Assembly: GCA_045538015.1 (NCBI GenBank)
Contig: JAZSQO010000162.1
Span: 1 to 25,621 of the forward strand
Direction: 5' to 3'
Source: SIG598 sp045538015
GTDB taxonomy: Bacteria; Bacillota; Clostridia; Oscillospirales; Acutalibacteraceae
Length of the DNA stretch: 25,621 nucleotides
Shown: positions 22,975 through 25,621 of the stretch, piece by piece
Layout: each line of letters opens with the position of its first letter
Numbering within the stretch: position 1 is the first letter of the stretch
Notes under the pieces: model-generated
Told to the model about the DNA's origin: nothing
The model's input: only the letters and a program-made list of their open reading frames with translations
Databases searched by the model: none
Position numbers and translations under genes: made by a program

Positions 22975-24093
22975 ATGAAAGTTCTTATCGCAGGCGGCGG
23001 AACCGCCGGACACATCAATCCCGCTCTGGCCATCGCCGGAGAGATCAGAATGCGTCAGCCCGACGCGGACATCACCTTTGTGGGCACTCCCAACGGAATG
23101 GAGTCCCGGCTGGTGCCCGCCGAGGGATACAAGTTTGAGACCATGAATGTGGCCGGCTTCCAGCGCAAGCTGTCCCTGACCAACCTCAAGCGCAACGCTC
23201 AGGCCGCGTGGTACCTTGCCACCTCGGGCAGCCGGGCAAAGCAGATAGTGGAAAAGGTGCAGCCGGACATCGCCATCGGCACCGGAGGCTATGTCAGCGG
23301 CCCCATCCTGCGCAAGGCGGCTCAGATGGGCGTGCCCATCATCATCCACGAGCAGAACGCCTTTCCCGGCGTGACCACCAAGGCGCTGAGCAAGAAGGCA
23401 AAATGCGTCATGCTGGCCGTGGAGGATGCCCGCAGCCGTCTGGATGCCGATCTTCCCATCCGCATCACCGGCAATCCCATCCGCCACGACATCCTCACCT
23501 ACGATAAGGGCAAGGCCCGGGAGGAGCTGGGCGTGGACGACCGTCCCCTCATCCTCTCCTTCGGCGGCTCCCTGGGCGCCCGCCGCATCAACGAGGGTAT
23601 GCTGGAGCTGCTCTGCCGCAGCGCCGCCGACGGCAGATACAACCACATCCACGGCTACGGCCAGTACGGACACTTCGTTCTGGACGAGCTGGCCGCCCGG
23701 GGCGTTGACCCGGACAAGTGCGACAATCTCGACGTGCGGGAGTACATCACCGATATGCCTCGCGTAATGGCGGCGGCTGACCTTGTCATCTGCCGAGCCG
23801 GAGCCATCACTCTGTCCGAGCTGCAGGCCATCGGCAAGCCGGCCATACTTATTCCCTCTCCCAATGTGGCGGAGAATCACCAGTATCACAACGCCATGGC
23901 TCTGGTAAGAAGAGGCGCGGCGGACATAATCGTCGAGTCGGAGCTGACCTGCGAGCTGCTCAACCAGAAGGCCGACGCCATCCTCTCCGACCCGGAGAAG
24001 CTGCGCGCCATGGCCGAAAGCTCCCACAACATGGCCATCACCGACGCCTGCGAGCGCATCTACGACATCGTGATGGAAGTGGTCGGTCAGTGA
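22975..24093 (+). CDS. murG: UDP-GlcNAc:lipid I N-acetylglucosaminyltransferase
   Basis: A 372-residue peripheral membrane GT28 enzyme that adds GlcNAc to lipid I to make lipid II. The glycine-rich loop GGGTAGHINPALAIA begins at residue 7. IGTGGYVSGPI, IIHEQNAFPGV and FGGSLGARRIN follow, and the UDP-GlcNAc site includes CRAGAITLSELQAIGKPAILIPSPNVAENHQ (quoted in two parts: CRAGAITLSELQAIGKPA and ILIPSPNVAENHQ). The ATG at 22975 was preferred over a GTG three codons earlier. An AAGGCGG site lies just upstream. Length is standard. Confidence 0.96.
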   Translation: MKVLIAGGGTAGHINPALAIAGEIRMRQPDADITFVGTPNGMESRLVPAEGYKFETMNVAGFQRKLSLTNLKRNAQAAWYLATSGSRAKQIVEKVQPDIAIGTGGYVSGPILRKAAQMGVPIIIHEQNAFPGVTTKALSKKAKCVMLAVEDARSRLDADLPIRITGNPIRHDILTYDKGKAREELGVDDRPLILSFGGSLGARRINEGMLELLCRSAADGRYNHIHGYGQYGHFVLDELAARGVDPDKCDNLDVREYITDMPRVMAAADLVICRAGAITLSELQAIGKPAILIPSPNVAENHQYHNAMALVRRGAADIIVESELTCELLNQKADAILSDPEKLRAMAESSHNMAITDACERIYDIVMEVVGQ

Positions 24094-24159
24094 CCGACGG
24101 CGCACCTTTGGCATATTATGGCGTGAAAATGTCATCTTATATGCGAAAGGGTGCGTAAC

Positions 24160-25419
24160 ATGGAAAGAATCATCATCCACGGCCGCAGCCGCCTGAGCGG
24201 CACGGTGAGGATCCACGGCGCGAAAAACAGCGCACTGCCCCTGCTGGCGGCCAGTCTGGCGGCGGGAGGCCCTTGCCGGCTGGGCAACTGCCCGGAGCTG
24301 ACCGATGTGGAATTTTCCCTTGAAATACTGCGGCATCTGGGCTGTCTTGCCGTTCTGGACGACGGGACAGCTCTTGTCGACCCCTCCGGTGCCCTCTACC
24401 GGGATATCCCCGACAGCCTCATGCGCCAGATGCGCTCCTCCATCATCTTCCTCGGAGCCATGCTTTCCCGCTTTGGCCGGGCCGAGCTTTCTCTGCCCGG
24501 GGGCTGTGAGCTGGGAGCGAGGCCGGTGGATTTGCACCTTTTCGCCCTTGAGAAAATGGGCGCGAGGATAGAGGAGCAGCATGGCCGCATCCGCTGCTAT
24601 GCCCCGGAACGCCTCCGGGGAGCGTCCATCCCTCTGGGATTTCCCAGTGTGGGAGCCACGGAGAACATAATGATAGCCGCCGCCACCGCCCGGGGAGAAA
24701 CGGTGATACAGAACGCCGCCCGGGAGCCGGAGATCGTAGATCTGGGGAATTTCCTCAACGCCTGCGGAGCCGACGTAACCGGCTGCGGCGAATCGACGGT
24801 GACCATCCGGGGCGTGGAGGAGCTGAGCGGCTGCTCTCACAGGGTCATTCCCGACCGCATCGAGGCGGCTACATACCTTGCCGCTGCCGCCGTTACCGGC
24901 GGGGAGGTCACCCTGACCCATGTGTGCCACGAGCATCTTATTCCCGTGCTGTCCGCCATGGAGCAAATGGGCTGCCGGGTGAGCTGGAGCGAGGAGACCA
25001 TTGTTCTCAGCGCTCCCGAGCGGCTGGAGCCGGCGGGCTACATCCGCACCATGCCCTATCCCGGCTTTCCCACCGACGCACAGGCCGTCCTGATGGCCGC
25101 CGCCTGCACGGCGGGAGGCACCAGCGTGTTCGTGGAGAATATCTTTGACGGCCGCATGAAGCACACCGGCGAGCTGTGCCGCCTCGGCGCGCGGATAACC
25201 ACCGAGGGCCGCATGGCCGTGGTGGAGCAGTGTCAGGGGCTGACCGGAGCCAAGGTGACCGCCTGCGACCTGCGGGGAGCGGCGGCGCTCATCGTGGCCG
25301 GTCTGGCGGCGGGAGGAGTCACCGAGGTGACCGGCCTTTGCCACCTCGACCGGGGCTATCAGGACTTTGAAAGGGGCCTGCGCTCCCTCGGCGCGCAGAT
25401 ATACAGAACGGAGAACTGA
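24160..25419 (+). CDS. murA: UDP-N-acetylglucosamine 1-carboxyvinyltransferase
   Basis: A 419-residue cytoplasmic enzyme of the first committed step of peptidoglycan synthesis, transferring enolpyruvate from PEP to UDP-GlcNAc. K22-N23 (GAKNSALPLLAA), the reactive C116 in LPGGCELGARPVDLH and the catalytic D306 in PGFPTDAQA are all present. The cysteine means it should be sensitive to fosfomycin, by family knowledge. The ATG at 24160 follows GAAAGGG; a GTG three codons upstream is the alternative. It lies 66 bases after murG, on the same strand, and closes the cluster in this window. Firmicutes often carry a second MurA elsewhere, and which copy this is cannot be told. Confidence 0.95.
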   Translation: MERIIIHGRSRLSGTVRIHGAKNSALPLLAASLAAGGPCRLGNCPELTDVEFSLEILRHLGCLAVLDDGTALVDPSGALYRDIPDSLMRQMRSSIIFLGAMLSRFGRAELSLPGGCELGARPVDLHLFALEKMGARIEEQHGRIRCYAPERLRGASIPLGFPSVGATENIMIAAATARGETVIQNAAREPEIVDLGNFLNACGADVTGCGESTVTIRGVEELSGCSHRVIPDRIEAATYLAAAAVTGGEVTLTHVCHEHLIPVLSAMEQMGCRVSWSEETIVLSAPERLEPAGYIRTMPYPGFPTDAQAVLMAAACTAGGTSVFVENIFDGRMKHTGELCRLGARITTEGRMAVVEQCQGLTGAKVTACDLRGAAALIVAGLAAGGVTEVTGLCHLDRGYQDFERGLRSLGAQIYRTEN

Positions 25420-25430
25420 AGTTACCGGCC

Positions 25431-25459
25431 TTGCGCTGAAAAGAAAAAGCCGGTATAAT
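25431..25459 (+). promoter_or_regulatory. Promoter-like sequence after murA
   Basis: TTGCGC (25431-25436), 17 bases, TATAAT (25454-25459). It overlaps an ACCGGC/GCCGGT inverted repeat (25424-25454). It could drive a gene beyond the window. Confidence 0.5.
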
Positions 25460-25485
25460 ACAGGCAACACCGCACAATTCCCGTT

Positions 25486-25621
25486 TTAGAACTTAAGCAC
25501 GATCTTGCTTGCATCTTTTCCGTCATACTTCACAAAAATGCTCACCAATACACAAAGTATTGGTTCCGCTTTTTGTATCGTCTGACAGAAAATCTGACTG
25601 CGCAATATCGCACTTAGAATT
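25486..25621 (-). CDS. Possible C-terminal fragment of a minus-strand gene
   Basis: A minus-strand frame is open from the window edge to a stop at 25488-25486 and ends with IFVKYDGKDASKIVLKF. The end looks protein-like (alternating hydrophobic and charged residues), but only about 44 codons are visible. The hairpin at 25544-25564 would lie inside it. The region is visibly more AT-rich than the dcw genes. It could be the end of an acquired element or chance. Confidence 0.25.
   Translation of the reverse strand, partial: ILSAILRSQIFCQTIQKAEPILCVLVSIFVKYDGKDASKIVLKF
25544..25564. other. Perfect 8-bp hairpin in the AT-rich tail
   Basis: ACCAATAC (25544-25551) and GTATTGGT (25557-25564) flank ACAAA. 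A T-run begins seven bases later on the plus strand, and on the minus strand TTTTT follows nearby, so a bidirectional terminator is conceivable. Confidence 0.45.

Noticed and set aside
24094..24159. GCATAT/ATATGC inverted repeat upstream of murA
   Set aside because: Only six pairs with a long interrupted loop and no T-run; a weak and possibly chance signal.
22951..25470. 839-codon open frame opposite murG and murA
   Set aside because: Antisense artefact spanning two well-supported genes.

Overview
The window looks like chromosomal DNA from a GC-rich, low-AT member of the Clostridia, most like a gut Oscillospiraceae/Ruminococcaceae-type anaerobe. This rests on the dcw gene order, an mDAP-type MurE (DNPR motif), strong AGGAGG ribosome sites, many TTGnnn-N17-TAnnnT promoters, and an anaerobic ferredoxin-dependent 2-oxoacid cluster. 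The taxonomic placement is inference from these traits, not from a search.

Layout. (a) 1-3994: a 3'-truncated sodium/solute symporter on the minus strand, divergent from a glycoside hydrolase family 3 enzyme. (b) 4055-7416: an accessory island of two related BspA-type leucine-rich-repeat genes, one a predicted lipoprotein and the other a TIR-transmembrane-LRR protein, followed by a small four-helix membrane protein. The two LRR genes have matching promoters, and a 28-base terminator core follows each. (c) 7448-11869: iorA-iorB-paaK-ACT, an indolepyruvate/arylpyruvate ferredoxin oxidoreductase with an aryl-CoA ligase and an ACT-domain protein, driven by two tandem promoters and closed by a strong terminator. 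(d) 11870-12850: about 1 kb without credible genes. It holds two exact-period 196-bp tandem repeats plus part of a third, and several pairs of GTGG motifs spaced 10 bp apart. (e) 12856-25419: a dcw (division and cell wall) cluster, mraZ-rsmH-ftsL-ftsI/spoVD-murE-murF-mraY-like-ftsW-murG-murA. (f) 25420-25621: a more AT-rich tail with a promoter, a perfect hairpin and perhaps the end of a minus-strand gene.

How the genes work together. The dcw genes cover the cytoplasmic UDP-MurNAc pathway (murA, murE, murF), lipid II assembly (murG), septal polymerisation and cross-linking (ftsW, ftsI), the divisome scaffold (ftsL), and two conserved leaders (mraZ, rsmH). The cluster lacks murD between mraY and ftsW, and murC is not in the window. 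The protein in the mraY slot keeps the MraY fold signature but has lost essentially all catalytic motifs. The ior-paaK-ACT cluster probably converts aryl pyruvates from amino acid fermentation to aryl-acyl-CoA and reduced ferredoxin, and recycles the free aryl acid.

Three observations stand out. The first is a bacterial protein whose predicted topology (cytoplasmic TIR, one membrane helix, external LRR) resembles an inverted Toll-like receptor. The second is a long upstream array of MraZ-box-like repeats. The third is an apparent pseudo-MraY embedded in an otherwise normal dcw operon.
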